Part shown: piece after piece, positions 46,662 through 58,200 of the stretch
Layout: each line of letters opens with the position of its first letter
How positions within the stretch are numbered: the first letter of the stretch is position 1
NCBI RefSeq assembly: GCF_021295315.1
Contig: NZ_JAIMJA010000002.1
Span: 286,785-350,784 of the forward strand
DNA: 64,000 nucleotides
Reading direction: 5' to 3'
Origin: Motilimonas cestriensis
Lineage (GTDB): Bacteria; Pseudomonadota; Gammaproteobacteria; Enterobacterales; CBDFNC01
Notes under the pieces: model-generated
Told to the model about the DNA's origin: nothing
The model's database searches: none
What the model saw: the letters and a program-made list of their open reading frames with translations, nothing else
Program-made: the position numbers and the translations under genes

Positions 46662-47198
46662 TTATTGCAAGATCATCGGCGTCACCGCAACACTGCCTTG
46701 CTCAGAGCTGACTAATACTTCGCCGTCTTGAATCGAAACTTGAATGTCCATACTTTTTTGGCACATAGCAGCCAACTCTTGAGTTTGGTCAAATGGTAAA
46801 TTAACCACTGTTAGCTTACTCAACTTACCGGCTTGCTTTTGGTTTTGCTTCCACCAAACATCTGCGGTACCACCACCATAAGTATATAACACGACTTTTT
46901 TAGCCCGAGAGCAGGCTTTTTTCAAACGTTTCTCTTCCGGTGTGCCCAGCTCAATCCAAAGATCAATTTCATCGGTCATGGATTTAGCCCACAGCTCAGG
47001 CTCATCGTCAGATGAAAGGCCTTTAGTAAACATCAGTTCATCACTGGCGTTTAACGCAAATGCCAATAAACGCACCATCAATCGTTGTTCGTTTTCTGAA
47101 GGGTGCTGCGCCAAGGTTAGATTAAAGTCTTGGTAAAGGTGAGTATCCATATTAGCAAGTTGCAACCTTGCTTTAATTATTGTAGCGCCAATGGCCAT
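46662..47198 (-). CDS. yaeQ: YaeQ family protein
   Basis: 178 residues from the ATG at 47198 (13 codons inside the open frame), matching YaeQ length. Family segments ATIIKARLQLANMDTHLYQDFNLTLAQHPSE and DLWIELGTPEEKRLKKAC are visible. Fold is PD-(D/E)xK-like, biochemical role unsettled. It lies 22 bp before the oxidoreductase gene. Confidence 0.92.
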   Translation of the reverse strand: MAIGATIIKARLQLANMDTHLYQDFNLTLAQHPSENEQRLMVRLLAFALNASDELMFTKGLSSDDEPELWAKSMTDEIDLWIELGTPEEKRLKKACSRAKKVVLYTYGGGTADVWWKQNQKQAGKLSKLTVVNLPFDQTQELAAMCQKSMDIQVSIQDGEVLVSSEQGSVAVTPMILQ

Positions 47199-47281
47199 GG
47201 TAGTTTCCAATTGTAAAAGTAATGGGGCCACCAGCAACAGCGACCTTAGTATTGAAATAAGTAGATTAAAAGCTGCTTAGT

Positions 47282-48391
47282 TTAACTACTTAATATTTGT
47301 AATGGTAAACCCAACATTGCATCACCTGTACCCGCTAGGTGCCAAATAATGCTAACAAAGGCGGCAACCGTTGCCACATACCAAACCAGCGACACGGTTT
47401 GAGCATAGCGATTCAGGGGCAATAAATGACTTTGATGACGCATGCGCCATTCGAGCAAAATCTCTATTGAGCCAATCAGCAACAAAAAGCCGAGTAACGC
47501 GAGACCAAAAGAGTAACTTACCCAAACGCCTAACCCCGCCCCCGCTAAACAAGCAATCAGGCCAACTTTAGTGTTCATCGAAAAGCTAATACTTTTCAAT
47601 ATATGGCCACCATCAAGGGGTAAAACGGGTAACAAATTAAATAAATTCAATAAGGAATTAAACGCCGCTAAACCAGCAAAAAAGATATTTCCCGTTACCC
47701 AATACACAACTAAGCAGGCGATCGACATGATCAAGCCAAAAAATGGTCCCATAATAGAGATCACCACATCTTGCCAGCGGGTATTTATTTTTTCATCACT
47801 GAGCGCTAAGCCGCCTAAAAATGGAATCAGGTAGATGCCTTTGGTTTTCATTCCAAAGTATTTCATGGCCCGAATATGGCCGTACTCATGGAACACCAAA
47901 CAAGCCAACAGCGCGAGCGCAAACTGCAGCGAAAACAGCCAAGAGTAAGCCGCCAAACTGGCTCCAGCGAAAGCCACCTTAATCAGCTTGGCACTTTTGA
48001 ACAGCTTAAAGCCCAGTGACATTAGACCCAGCGTACTCCACTTTCTTTCTGCCACTATGGGTTGGCTTACTTGCTGACGCTCGATATCGCGCTCAGTGCG
48101 CTCGCCTTGGGCTTCAATCACATCATCACGGGTTAAACAATATATCAACCTAAAGGGCTGCCACGTTAAATCAATTTCTAGTGTTACGCTAATGGCCCCT
48201 ACAGCACTCAGCACTGAGTCAGTCGTAACGTCTGGTTGCAACTGAAAAGTATGAGAGAATTGACGTTGAGAGCCGTCAGACGCTTGTTGCTGCGATACGA
48301 GCTGCTCATTCCAAAATAGTTTCTGCTCACCCGAGGTTGAGCCTTCAAGGCGTAATGGTTTATCGAAAAATTGCAGGTGTAAAAGTTCCAA
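47282..48391 (-). CDS. Site-2-protease-like M50 metallopeptidase
   Basis: 369 residues. A soluble N-terminal part (~1-125, beta-rich) precedes several TM helices with HEYGH (active site, VFHEYGHIRAMKYFG) and the second motif PVLPLDGGHIL. S2P proteases cut within membranes. Unlike RseP there is no PDZ inserted; the soluble domain is at the N-terminus. It is near the YaeQ gene but probably its own unit. Confidence 0.82.
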   Translation of the reverse strand: MELLHLQFFDKPLRLEGSTSGEQKLFWNEQLVSQQQASDGSQRQFSHTFQLQPDVTTDSVLSAVGAISVTLEIDLTWQPFRLIYCLTRDDVIEAQGERTERDIERQQVSQPIVAERKWSTLGLMSLGFKLFKSAKLIKVAFAGASLAAYSWLFSLQFALALLACLVFHEYGHIRAMKYFGMKTKGIYLIPFLGGLALSDEKINTRWQDVVISIMGPFFGLIMSIACLVVYWVTGNIFFAGLAAFNSLLNLFNLLPVLPLDGGHILKSISFSMNTKVGLIACLAGAGLGVWVSYSFGLALLGFLLLIGSIEILLEWRMRHQSHLLPLNRYAQTVSLVWYVATVAAFVSIIWHLAGTGDAMLGLPLQILSS

Positions 48392-48544
48392 CGTTATACT
48401 TCCTTAAACTCACTCGACAGCATTATGCCTAGAGTCCTCCTATTTGCAAAATTAACCTCGCAATAAACATTTAACTCAATATGATTTTCTTTTGACTAAA
48501 CTTACCAGTGAAAAGTATGCTGATTTAGAATTTAGGAGTGGCGC

Positions 48545-51478
48545 TTGTTAGAAGCTCTGTATTATGTTTCCGCTGGAATTTGTATTTTTGCCGCTAGTTA
48601 TAGTGGTTTCGTTGCCTTGCTAACACAAAAGTCGAAACTGTTTCTTCACTTTGCTTGGGTCTGTCTATGCGTAGCCGGTTATCAAGTCTTTTCGGTTCAA
48701 TACCTGATTGCCGCTGATACCCATACCGCTATTGAGCAGTTACGCTGGCAAGTTTTTTCTATACTCGCCCTAACACCTTCATTTTTTATCTTTATTGCAA
48801 TCTATACCCAACAGAAGCATTACTCATTTGCCTTCAAAGTGATTACGTTATTTTGCCTATTAATGATGCTTATTAACTATGAACAGCCACTCACGATAAG
48901 ATTTGAACAGGTAATTGAGCGCGTAAACATAGGGCTACCATGGCAACAAAGCATTAGTTTAATAGAAGGCGACCTTTCGCCTTGGGGGAAATTAATGCAT
49001 ACCTTCTATCAGGTTTTACTTTTCTGGGTGGCCTATCGCAGTTGGGTACTGTTTAAAAAAAATGAACCAAGAATAGCTATTTTTTTTAGCCTTTATATTT
49101 TGGCTCAGCTGAGCTCTGCCATCCTAGGTATCATGATAGATGCAGGCTTAGTTAAGATGTTCTACACCGTTGGCTTTGCCTTTGTTATTTTAGTCATGTT
49201 GATGAGCTTTAGTCTGGCCCTTGACTTTAAAACAACTAGCCGACGCATTGTCGCGCAAACCGTCAAGCTCACAGCAGAACGCCGTCAGCGGTTAATCGCG
49301 CAGAAAAGCCTCAATATGATGGCTCAAGTCGTCGACCAATCTCCTTCTGCTTTATTGATTTTAGATTTAAACGGTTTTGTCGTTGAATGTAACCAAGCTT
49401 GTGATATTTTTTGGCACCGCCAGTTGGCTGTTGAACGGGTCAATTTTTTAGATTTCTTATCCCAACTCTACCCCAAAAAACGTCGAGAAATCACCGACAT
49501 TAGCCACAAAGAAAACATTCAGCTGCCCCCTGTCAACCTCAGTGAATGCAGCACCCCTTATTTTGCTAATCATCGTAAACAGTCTATTTTAACATTCAAA
49601 ATTTTTATCACCCGTGAGTACAATCAGGCAAAACAAATTATTGTGTCCTGCTCCGATGTCACCGCGCAAGAGCAACAGCAAAAAGCGATTCGCCACATTG
49701 CTCGAGGAGTCGCCTCAGCACAAGGTGACGATTTTTATCATGATCTTATCGCCAACTTAGCCAAGCTATTTAATGCCAAGTACGGATTTATTGGCTTTAT
49801 CTCAGAGCAAAACAAAAACATAATTAGAACCTGCTCTGTGGTAGAAGATGACAAAATAGTCAGTAATTTCAATTATGAGCTAGCCGAGTCTCCTTGTACC
49901 CATTTATCTCAATGTGATGTGTGTAATTTTCCAGCTCATGCCCAAACGCTGTTTCCCAATGACATCTTAATTAAAGAAAAGGGCATAGAAAGCTATATTT
50001 GTACCAAGATAAAAGATGAAAACGGCAAAGCAAAAGGGCTGATAGTTTTAATGCATAACGAAAAAATGCCTGATGATGTACAGCTTAGAGATATTTTGGA
50101 CATTTTTTCGTCTCGTGCAGGAGCCGAGATGCAGCGAAGCCAAGCGCAAGCAGACATTAGAAAAATGGCATTTGAGGATTATCTCACTCACTTGCCTAAC
50201 CGCGCTTTGCTACTTGAGCATTTAAATGGACAAATATCCAAACTAAGATTGAACCAAGAACAAGCCATGCTGATCGTGATGGATCTCGACCACTTTAAAA
50301 CCATTAACGATGTATTGGGCCATGATGTGGGTGATGATATTTTACGGCATATCGGAAAACGCTTAAGCGAGCATTGTTCTGATGGTTTTTTCATTGCCCG
50401 TCAAGGCGGTGATGAATTTGCCTTAATCAGCCGTCATTCTTGCTTGTATGACAGTCAAATCAAAGTCGCGCTCGATAAACTGCAAAAAATAATCAATCAA
50501 CCACTACAAATAGGTGAGCATAAAATAGATATAGGTGCGAGCTTTGGTATTTGTCAATTTCCCAAAACCGATGAGAGCGCACTTGATGTCATACGTCACG
50601 CTGAACTGGCTTTGTATAAAGCGAAAAGCAATGGTCGAGGGCGCTATACGGTATATGAGCATAGCTTAGAGAAAGTGGCCCAAGAGCGCATGAAAATGCA
50701 GCAAGCATTGAAAAATGCCATCGCCAACGAAGAACTGTTGTTATTTTTTCAACCTCAAGTTAGGCAAGATGGCTCGCAATTTGGCGCCGAGGTGCTATTA
50801 CGCTGGTTTTCGCCCATTTTTGGTTTCGTCTCCCCCACTAAATTTATACCATTAGCGGAAGAAACCGGACTGATCCACAGCATTGGCGAGTGGGTATTTA
50901 ATCAATCACTGCACTGTATAGAACAATGGCAGAAAAACTCTATTCCCTTTAAAGGACACCTTTCCGTTAACGTATCGGCTTGGCAATTTGCACTACCCGC
51001 ATTTGCCGACGACATTATCAGAGCAGTAAATAATAAAGGCATAAAACCAAGCTCAGTGATGCTTGAGGTGACAGAAACAGGCTTGCTTATTGATATACCC
51101 GACACGATCCAAAAGCTTTCGCAAATTCGTAAATTTGGTATTGAAATAGCGCTGGATGACTTTGGCACTGGTTACTCATCAATGGCTTACCTGCGAGATC
51201 TCCCGCTCGATTTACTCAAAATAGATAAAACCTTTATCGACGAGCTCGGCAAAAGTGATCATTCACCGATTACTGAATCAATCATTTCGATCGGCAGGAG
51301 TATGCATCTCAGTGTGATCGCCGAAGGTGTGGAAACCCTAGAGCAATCAAATCGGTTAGCCGCGCTGGGTTGTCATATTTATCAAGGTTACTACTATGCT
51401 AAACCCATGTCTGAAGACGACTTTGTGGCTTGGTTATTCACACATAATCATTCCCCAAACATCGCCTTATTAAGTTAA
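48545..51478 (+). CDS. GGDEF/EAL protein with 7TM, PAS and GAF domains
   Basis: 977 residues. TTG start with AGGAG six bases ahead. Seven TM helices (~1-225), PAS (~255-370), GAF (~380-530), then GGDEF intact at 621-625 (RQGGDEFALIS) and an EAL domain where the signature reads EVL (749-751) but with DDFGTGYSS. EVL is often tolerated, so both diguanylate cyclase and phosphodiesterase activity are possible. It is a c-di-GMP enzyme tied to the membrane. Confidence 0.9.
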   Translation: MLEALYYVSAGICIFAASYSGFVALLTQKSKLFLHFAWVCLCVAGYQVFSVQYLIAADTHTAIEQLRWQVFSILALTPSFFIFIAIYTQQKHYSFAFKVITLFCLLMMLINYEQPLTIRFEQVIERVNIGLPWQQSISLIEGDLSPWGKLMHTFYQVLLFWVAYRSWVLFKKNEPRIAIFFSLYILAQLSSAILGIMIDAGLVKMFYTVGFAFVILVMLMSFSLALDFKTTSRRIVAQTVKLTAERRQRLIAQKSLNMMAQVVDQSPSALLILDLNGFVVECNQACDIFWHRQLAVERVNFLDFLSQLYPKKRREITDISHKENIQLPPVNLSECSTPYFANHRKQSILTFKIFITREYNQAKQIIVSCSDVTAQEQQQKAIRHIARGVASAQGDDFYHDLIANLAKLFNAKYGFIGFISEQNKNIIRTCSVVEDDKIVSNFNYELAESPCTHLSQCDVCNFPAHAQTLFPNDILIKEKGIESYICTKIKDENGKAKGLIVLMHNEKMPDDVQLRDILDIFSSRAGAEMQRSQAQADIRKMAFEDYLTHLPNRALLLEHLNGQISKLRLNQEQAMLIVMDLDHFKTINDVLGHDVGDDILRHIGKRLSEHCSDGFFIARQGGDEFALISRHSCLYDSQIKVALDKLQKIINQPLQIGEHKIDIGASFGICQFPKTDESALDVIRHAELALYKAKSNGRGRYTVYEHSLEKVAQERMKMQQALKNAIANEELLLFFQPQVRQDGSQFGAEVLLRWFSPIFGFVSPTKFIPLAEETGLIHSIGEWVFNQSLHCIEQWQKNSIPFKGHLSVNVSAWQFALPAFADDIIRAVNNKGIKPSSVMLEVTETGLLIDIPDTIQKLSQIRKFGIEIALDDFGTGYSSMAYLRDLPLDLLKIDKTFIDELGKSDHSPITESIISIGRSMHLSVIAEGVETLEQSNRLAALGCHIYQGYYYAKPMSEDDFVAWLFTHNHSPNIALLS

Positions 51479-51604
51479 AAACCGTAAAACCTATGCCGTA
51501 TCAATAATTAACTAAATTTAACCATATATTAAGTCGCCATGTAATTGACTCTTACTTATAAAAAGTGGTTATAATCAAAACGTATAATTATTGGGGATAT
51601 TGTG

Positions 51605-52042
51605 ATGCAGCTAAGTAGCATTCACAAAATTTGGATTTGCCTACTCACCCTCACCGCCTTGGTGATGTCGAGCAGTGCCTCCAGTTCCGCGATGATGAAT
51701 ATGCAAATGGCTAGCTTGACCAGCAACGCAACCATACTCCGCACGTCTGCAACCGACATGGATATGGCCAGTGAGCAAAAACACCAAGCACAAATGCCAC
51801 ACTGCAATGAACAGCAAATGCCGAGTCATCAGACCTTACCAACTGAAGCTAATGGCTCCGACCATTGTAACAAAATGGCCGCAAATGATTGTTGTCCCGC
51901 AGTATGTATTAGCCTCGCAGTGCCCCTAACCCCAAGCGAGCAAATCATTGTTCGTCAACCTCATCGTACCCTGGTTGCCCTTGAGAGCGCAGGCCAAGTT
52001 ATCGCCCGTGCATCCTCTTTATATCGCCCCCCTATAAGTTAA
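51605..52042 (+). CDS. Secreted Cys/His/Met-rich protein, CopL-like
   Basis: 145 residues from the ATG at 51605 (GGGGA seven ahead; a GTG one codon earlier is possible). Signal peptide (~1-28), then a Met/His-rich region with HCNEQQMPSH, DHCNK and NDCCPAVC. It sits upstream of the copper efflux operon, as copL does ahead of copAB. A role as periplasmic Cu+ buffer or regulatory leader protein is inferred. Confidence 0.6.
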   Translation: MQLSSIHKIWICLLTLTALVMSSSASSSAMMNMQMASLTSNATILRTSATDMDMASEQKHQAQMPHCNEQQMPSHQTLPTEANGSDHCNKMAANDCCPAVCISLAVPLTPSEQIIVRQPHRTLVALESAGQVIARASSLYRPPIS

Positions 52043-52121
52043 TTCCAACACATATTGAATACCGCCCGAGCTTAGCTTACGGCGCTCACTATATGTCGAA
52101 GTAAAAAAAACCTGTTTCTGT

Positions 52122-52158
52122 TAAGGCTTAGGCTTTGCCGCGCCTTACCCTGTTTTTT
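52122..52158 (+). terminator. Possible terminator/attenuator before cusC
   Basis: TAAGGC (52122-52127) pairs with GCCTTA (52142-52147), followed 5 bases on by TTTTTT. It lies between the CopL-like gene and the outer-membrane protein gene, so it could limit read-through. Confidence 0.4.
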
Positions 52159-52178
52159 ACTCAAGATTGGAATGTATC

Positions 52179-53546
52179 GTGAAAATTAAACTTACGATGT
52201 TAGTGTTGGCACTCGGTGCTAGCCCTATATTTTTCACCCCGGTGTGGGCGAACGAAATACAAGTTAACCAGCCTGCTGAGGCAAACCTTAGCCTTAAGCA
52301 ACTGATTGAATACGCACTTAATCGCGATGCTAATCGTGAACAGTTAATGGCCCAGTCTTTCGCCATGCGTGAAACTGGCGTGGCCAGTGCCACCTTGATG
52401 GATCCCAAAATCAAGGTGGGTGTGGGTGGTTTACCCATTGATACCTTGGGTTTCGACGACGACCCCATGACCAATATTTCCATTGGTTTTATGCAGCAAT
52501 TTAGCCGTGGCGACACCCTTGCACTGCAACAGCAAAAAATGAATCAACAAGCAGAGGGACTTGAACGACAGCTTGGCTTGCGTGAATTAGAAGTGGCTAA
52601 TGCCATGACCAAGCTTTGGTTAGAGCTGGGGTTCCAACAGCAAGCGGCCAAAATATTGCAACAAAACCGCAGCTTAATGAAAGAGATGGTGCGCTTTATT
52701 GATACCAACTACGCCATTGGTAAAGGTGAGACGCAAGACCTACTGCAAGCGCAACTGCAAGTCAGCCAACTTGATGAAAAGCTGCAAGCTAACCAACAAA
52801 TGCAGCGCCGTATTATGTCACAGCTCTCCGAATGGTTAGGTGCAGATTGGCTTAAAGACGGCCGCCCACTGCCCACTTCAAACCAGCTCGAATGGCCTAG
52901 ACTTGACGAGTTATTGTCAAGTAATCAGCACAATAACGAACATTACCCGCTGCTAGAAAAACACCCTATGATTGCCATGACCAAAGCCAGTATTGCAGGA
53001 AATCAAACCCAAGTGGCTATCGCCAACGAGGCTTACAAGCCTGAATTTGGTATTGAAGTGATGTATGCCAATCGCCAAGCAAACGGCATGGGCGGTAAAC
53101 CGGCCTCCGATTTAATCAGCGCTTACTTAACGGTCGATGTGCCTTTATTTACTGGCAACCGGCAAGACCGCAATCACGCTGCGGCGCAATATCAATTGGG
53201 CGCGGCAAAGGCGCAGCGCGATCAACTGCTGCGGCAAATGAATGCCCAAGTGAATGCTTTGTTGGTAGACAAACATAATCTCAATGAGCGCATTGCTCTC
53301 TATCAAAACACCTTGCTCAAACAAGCCAAGGCCACCACTAAGGCGGTTGAGCGCGGTTATGAAAATAACACCGCGCAATTTAATGACGTCATCGGCGCGG
53401 TCAGAGCTGAGCTCGCTTTATCTCTCGAACAATCGCGATTAGTCACCGACTTGAATATCACCCAAAGCAATCTTGCCGCCCTGTTAGGTGGCTTTGATTA
53501 TCAAGTTGAACAGCCTCAGGTTGCGCGCCCAAGTGCAAGAAAATAA
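52179..53546 (+). CDS. cusC: TolC-family outer-membrane channel, CusC-like
   Basis: 455 residues from the GTG at 52179 (GGAA ahead; gives a clean signal peptide ending PVWA-NE). Long helical repeats typical of TolC-type channels (GVASATLMDPKIKVGVGGLP and ETQDLLQAQLQVSQLDE). It forms the outer-membrane part of the copper/silver efflux pump with the two genes that follow, 15 bp downstream. Confidence 0.85.
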   Translation: MKIKLTMLVLALGASPIFFTPVWANEIQVNQPAEANLSLKQLIEYALNRDANREQLMAQSFAMRETGVASATLMDPKIKVGVGGLPIDTLGFDDDPMTNISIGFMQQFSRGDTLALQQQKMNQQAEGLERQLGLRELEVANAMTKLWLELGFQQQAAKILQQNRSLMKEMVRFIDTNYAIGKGETQDLLQAQLQVSQLDEKLQANQQMQRRIMSQLSEWLGADWLKDGRPLPTSNQLEWPRLDELLSSNQHNNEHYPLLEKHPMIAMTKASIAGNQTQVAIANEAYKPEFGIEVMYANRQANGMGGKPASDLISAYLTVDVPLFTGNRQDRNHAAAQYQLGAAKAQRDQLLRQMNAQVNALLVDKHNLNERIALYQNTLLKQAKATTKAVERGYENNTAQFNDVIGAVRAELALSLEQSRLVTDLNITQSNLAALLGGFDYQVEQPQVARPSARK

Positions 53547-53561
53547 TAGAGAATAATAACA

Positions 53562-55292
53562 ATGAAAACATTTAGTATTGCCACCATCACCTTATTAGTG
53601 GGCGTTGCACTAGGTTATGTCGCCAGTGATGCAGGTCAGCCTTATCTTGTTGCACTGACTGGCGCAGCAGCAAACCAAGAAAACCCAGCCGCCAGTGATA
53701 AGCCCCTTTATTGGGTCGCGCCAATGGATCCCAACTATCAGCGCGACAAGCCGGGTAAATCCCCTATGGGCATGGACTTAGTGCCTGTTTATGCTGAAGA
53801 TTTAGCGGGTAATAATGACATTGCGGGCACCGTTAAAATTAATCCTGCAGTGGAGAATAACCTCGGTGTTAAAACCCAAGGCGTCACCATTGCGCCCTTA
53901 ACCCCGCAAATTGAAACCGTCGGTTACATCGCCTTTGATGAAAGTCGTCTTTGGCAAACCAACGTGCGCGTCAGTGGCTGGGTAGAAAAACTCAACATTA
54001 ACGCCGTCGGTGAGCGAGTCAATAAAGGCGATGTCCTATTTACCTTGTATTCACCTGAACTAGTCAAAGCCCAAGAAGAATTACTCAACGCCTATCGCAC
54101 CGAGCGCTCAGGACTGATTAAGGGCGCAACCGAGCGTTTAGTCACCTTAGGGGTGGATCGCGCGCAAATAAAACAAATCGTGCGCCAAGGCAAAGCGCAA
54201 CAAAACATCCAAGTAAAAGCTTTAGACAGCGGCATCATCGCTAGCTTAAACATTCGTGAAGGCGGCTATCTTTCACCGGCGCAAGCGGTGATCAGTGGCG
54301 GCCCGATTGATGAAGTGTGGGTTGATGCCGAAGTGTTTGAGCGCCAAGCCCATTGGATCAAAGCAGGCTCAAAAGCCAGCATGAGCTTAGACGCACTGCC
54401 AGGGCAAAATTGGCAAGGAGAAGTGGATTACGTCTATCCGATCCTCGACCCTAAAACGCGCACCTTGAGAATGCGTTTAAAATTCAGCAACGCAGACTAC
54501 GCCCTAAAGCCAAACATGTTTGCCAACATCACCTTACAACCACAAACTCAGCAAGCCGTGATGACCATTCCGAGATCTTCAGTGATCCGCTCTGGTGGTA
54601 TGACCCGAGTCGTATTATCTGAAGGTAATGGCAAATACCGCTCGGCGCGCATTGAAGTGGGCCGAGAAGCGGGCGAGCAAATTGAAGTTTTAGCGGGCTT
54701 AACCGAGCAAGATTTAGTGGTTACTTCGGCGCATTTTTTATTGGATTCAGAATCCAGTCAAACCGCCGATTTATCGCGTATCAATAGTATTGAGCCGGCG
54801 CTAAACAGCGTATGGGCCAAAGGCGAAATCACCCAAGTGATGGCGGGGCATAACATGCTCACTATCAACCACCAGCCGGTAAAGGAATGGGATTGGCCGG
54901 GGATGGTGATGGATTTTACCTTGGCGGATGGTTTGCAGTTAAAAGATGAAAAAGTAGGTCAAAATATTGATTTTGAAATGCAAAAAACTGCTGCCGGTGG
55001 CTATGAAATCATTAATTACCAAGTGAGCGAAAGCACAGCCCCGACTGAAGTTTGGGCAAGTGGCACTATTTCGATGCTGATGGCAGACTTTGGCATGATC
55101 ACTATCGCGCATCAAGCCGTGAACGAACTCAATTGGCAAGCGGGCGAAATGAACTTTAGTGTTAACGACAGCGCAGCAAACAAGATTGATCTCAGCCAGT
55201 TTGCCGAAGGGCAAGAGGTGACATTTTTACTGCAAAAACAGGGGCAAGCATTTCAGTTAATCCAAGTGGTTAATAAAGGGGATAAATTATGA
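53562..55292 (+). CDS. cusB: CusB adaptor with metal-binding head and two CusF-like tails
   Basis: 576 residues. Signal/anchor (~1-25), then a heavy-metal-binding domain (YWVAPMDPNYQRDKPGKSPMGMDLVPVY, ~49-76), the HlyD-like adaptor barrel (~95-400), and two CusF-like domains in tandem. The first keeps the H..WPGMVMDF copper set. The second reads HQAVNELNWQAGEMNF and lacks the first Met. CusB passes Cu(I) to CusA. The stop overlaps cusA by 4 bp. Confidence 0.88.
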   Translation: MKTFSIATITLLVGVALGYVASDAGQPYLVALTGAAANQENPAASDKPLYWVAPMDPNYQRDKPGKSPMGMDLVPVYAEDLAGNNDIAGTVKINPAVENNLGVKTQGVTIAPLTPQIETVGYIAFDESRLWQTNVRVSGWVEKLNINAVGERVNKGDVLFTLYSPELVKAQEELLNAYRTERSGLIKGATERLVTLGVDRAQIKQIVRQGKAQQNIQVKALDSGIIASLNIREGGYLSPAQAVISGGPIDEVWVDAEVFERQAHWIKAGSKASMSLDALPGQNWQGEVDYVYPILDPKTRTLRMRLKFSNADYALKPNMFANITLQPQTQQAVMTIPRSSVIRSGGMTRVVLSEGNGKYRSARIEVGREAGEQIEVLAGLTEQDLVVTSAHFLLDSESSQTADLSRINSIEPALNSVWAKGEITQVMAGHNMLTINHQPVKEWDWPGMVMDFTLADGLQLKDEKVGQNIDFEMQKTAAGGYEIINYQVSESTAPTEVWASGTISMLMADFGMITIAHQAVNELNWQAGEMNFSVNDSAANKIDLSQFAEGQEVTFLLQKQGQAFQLIQVVNKGDKL

Positions 55293-58200
55293 TCCCACTG
55301 ATTATTCGCTGGTCCATTAACAACCGCTTCTTGGTGTTAGTTGCCACAGTATTTCTGGTCTTAGGCGGCTTATACAGCGTAAAAAACACGCCAGTTGATG
55401 CCTTGCCGGATCTATCCGATGTACAAGTGATCATCAAAACCAGCTATCCCGGCCAAGCGCCGCAGGTGGTAGAAGATCAAGTGACCTATCCACTTACCAC
55501 CGCGATGCTAGCGGTACCCGGCGCAGTCACGGTGCGTGGTTACTCATTTTTTGGCGACTCTTACGTTTACATCATTTTTAATGATCAAACCGATATGTAC
55601 TGGGCGCGCTCACGGGTACTGGAATACTTAAGCCAAGTAGCCCCGAAATTACCGGAGAGCGCTAAGCCAACCTTAGGCCCTGATGCCACTGGGGTTGGCT
55701 GGATCTTCAATTATGTATTGCAAGATAAAACCGGCCAGCACGATTTAGCAGAGCTGCGCAGTTTGCAAGATTGGTTTTTAAAATACGAGCTACAAACCGT
55801 TGATGGCGTGTCGGAAATAGCCACCGTCGGCGGCATGGTTAAGCAATACCAGGTGCAAATCGATCCGGCCAAGTTGCGCGCGTATAACCTAACCTTGCAG
55901 CAAGTGAACATGGCGATCAAAAACGGCAACCAAGAGTCCGGCGCCTCGGTGATTGAAGTGGCCGAAGCTGAGCACATGGTGCGCACAACTGGCTACCTGT
56001 CCAATATCGAAGACATTAAAGCGCTGCCGTTAAAGGTCACCGATAAAGGCACGCCATTATTGTTAGGCGACATTGCCGATATTAGCTTAGGGCCACAAAT
56101 GCGCCGCGGTATTTCGGAGCTCAATGGTGAAGGTGAAGCAGTAGGCGGCGTAGTGGTGATGCGCTTTGGCGAAAATGCCAGTGAAGTGATCGACAATGTC
56201 AAAATCAAACTTACCGAGCTGCAAAAAGGCCTGCCCGATGGCGTCGAAATTGTCACTACCTATGATAGATCGACTTTGATCAATGCCGCGGTCGATAACC
56301 TTTGGACCAAGCTGGCCGAAGAATTCATTGTGGTGGCGGTGGTTTGTGCCTTGTTTTTATTCCATATTCGCTCATCACTGGTCATAGCACTGAGTTTACC
56401 TGTCGGTATACTGTCGGCTTTTATTATCATGCATTGGCAAGGGATTAACTCCAACATTATGTCATTGGGCGGTATTGCCATTGCGATTGGTGCCATGGTT
56501 GATGGCGCGATAGTGATGATAGAAAACGTGCACAAACACATTGAGCGCACGCCGTTGACCGACAAAAACCGCTGGCAGGTGATCGGCAAAGCCGCTGAAG
56601 AAGTAGGCGCGCCGCTGTTCTTCTCATTGCTAATCATTACCTTAAGCTTTGTGCCGGTGTTTGCCTTAGAGGGTCAAGAAGGCAAAATGTTCTCGCCATT
56701 GGCATTTACTAAAACCTATGCTATGGCCGCCGCGGCGGGCCTCGCCATTACCTTAGTGCCGGTATTAATGGGCTATTTTATTCGCGGTAAAATTTTACCT
56801 GAGCATAAAAACCCAGTGAACCGCAGCTTAGTGGCGCTGTATCGCCCATTGTTAAAGCTCAGCTTGGCCTTCCCTAAAACCATGATAGTGGTGGCTTTAA
56901 CGTTAATGGCCTCGGCTTATTACCCCATCACTAAGCTTGGCGGTGAATTTATTCCGCCCCTCGATGAAGGCGATCTCATGTACATGCCGACCACTTTCCC
57001 CGGCATATCCATTGGTAAAGCGCGTGAGATCTTGCAACAAACCAATAAGCTGATTAAAACCGTGCCAGAAGTGAAAACAGCTTGGGGTAAAGTCGGCCGC
57101 GCCGAATCTGCGACCGATCCAGCGCCATTAACCATGATTGAAACGGTGATCCAATTTAAGCCGCGCGCTCAATGGCGTGAAGGCATGACACCGGAAAAAC
57201 TGCGCAAAGAACTCGATCAGCTAATTCAATTTCCCGGTATCACCAATGCTTGGGTCATGCCAATTAAAACCCGCATTGACATGCTCGCCACGGGGATTAA
57301 AACGCCGATTGGGATCAAAGTGGCAGGGCCAGATCTAAAGCAAATAGAAACCATTGGCGCCGCCCTTGAACCAATTTTAAATCAAGTGGCAGGCACGGCA
57401 TCGGTTTACGCCGAGCGCGTAGCAGGCGGTCGCTATGTCACCATTGATATTAAGCGTCATCACGCCGCGCGTTATGGCCTTAACATTAATGAGGTGCAAC
57501 AAGTGATCTCAACTGCTGTGGGCGGCATGAATGTCGGTGAAACCATTGAAGGACTACAGCGCTATCCCATCAATGTACGCTACCCGCAGGATTACCGTGA
57601 TTCGGTAGTGAAGCTGCAAAACTTGCCTTTGGTTACGCCTAATGGTGCCCGCATTGCATTAGCCGATGTCGCTGATATTCGCTATGAAGACGGTCCGCCG
57701 ATGATCAAAACCGAAAATGCCCGCCCCAATGGCTGGGTATTTGTCGATATTGAAGGGCGCGATCTTAGCTCCTATGTCGCAGAAGCTAAGCAAGCGGTGG
57801 CCGAGCAACTGGACTTACCCGCAGGTTATTCCCTCGCGTGGTCTGGACAATATGAGTATATGGAGCGCGCCAAGGCACGCTTGAGCATAGTGACGCCGAT
57901 CACGCTGGCCATCATTATGTTGCTGCTTTATTTAAGTTTTCGCCGTGTTGGTGAGGTGCTGATCATCATGGCAACCTTGCCGTTAGCCATGGTCGGCGGC
58001 TTATGGCTAATGCATGTGCTTGGCTATAACTTCTCTATTGCCGTGGGTGTGGGCTTTATTGCACTGGCAGGCGTCGCGGTAGAAATTGGCGTGATCATGT
58101 TGGTGTATTTAAACCAAGCGTGGCATTACAAAAAATTGCATGCCGAAGAAAATCAGCAAGCCATCTCGGCGCAAGATTTAAGCCAAGCCATCGAAGAAGG

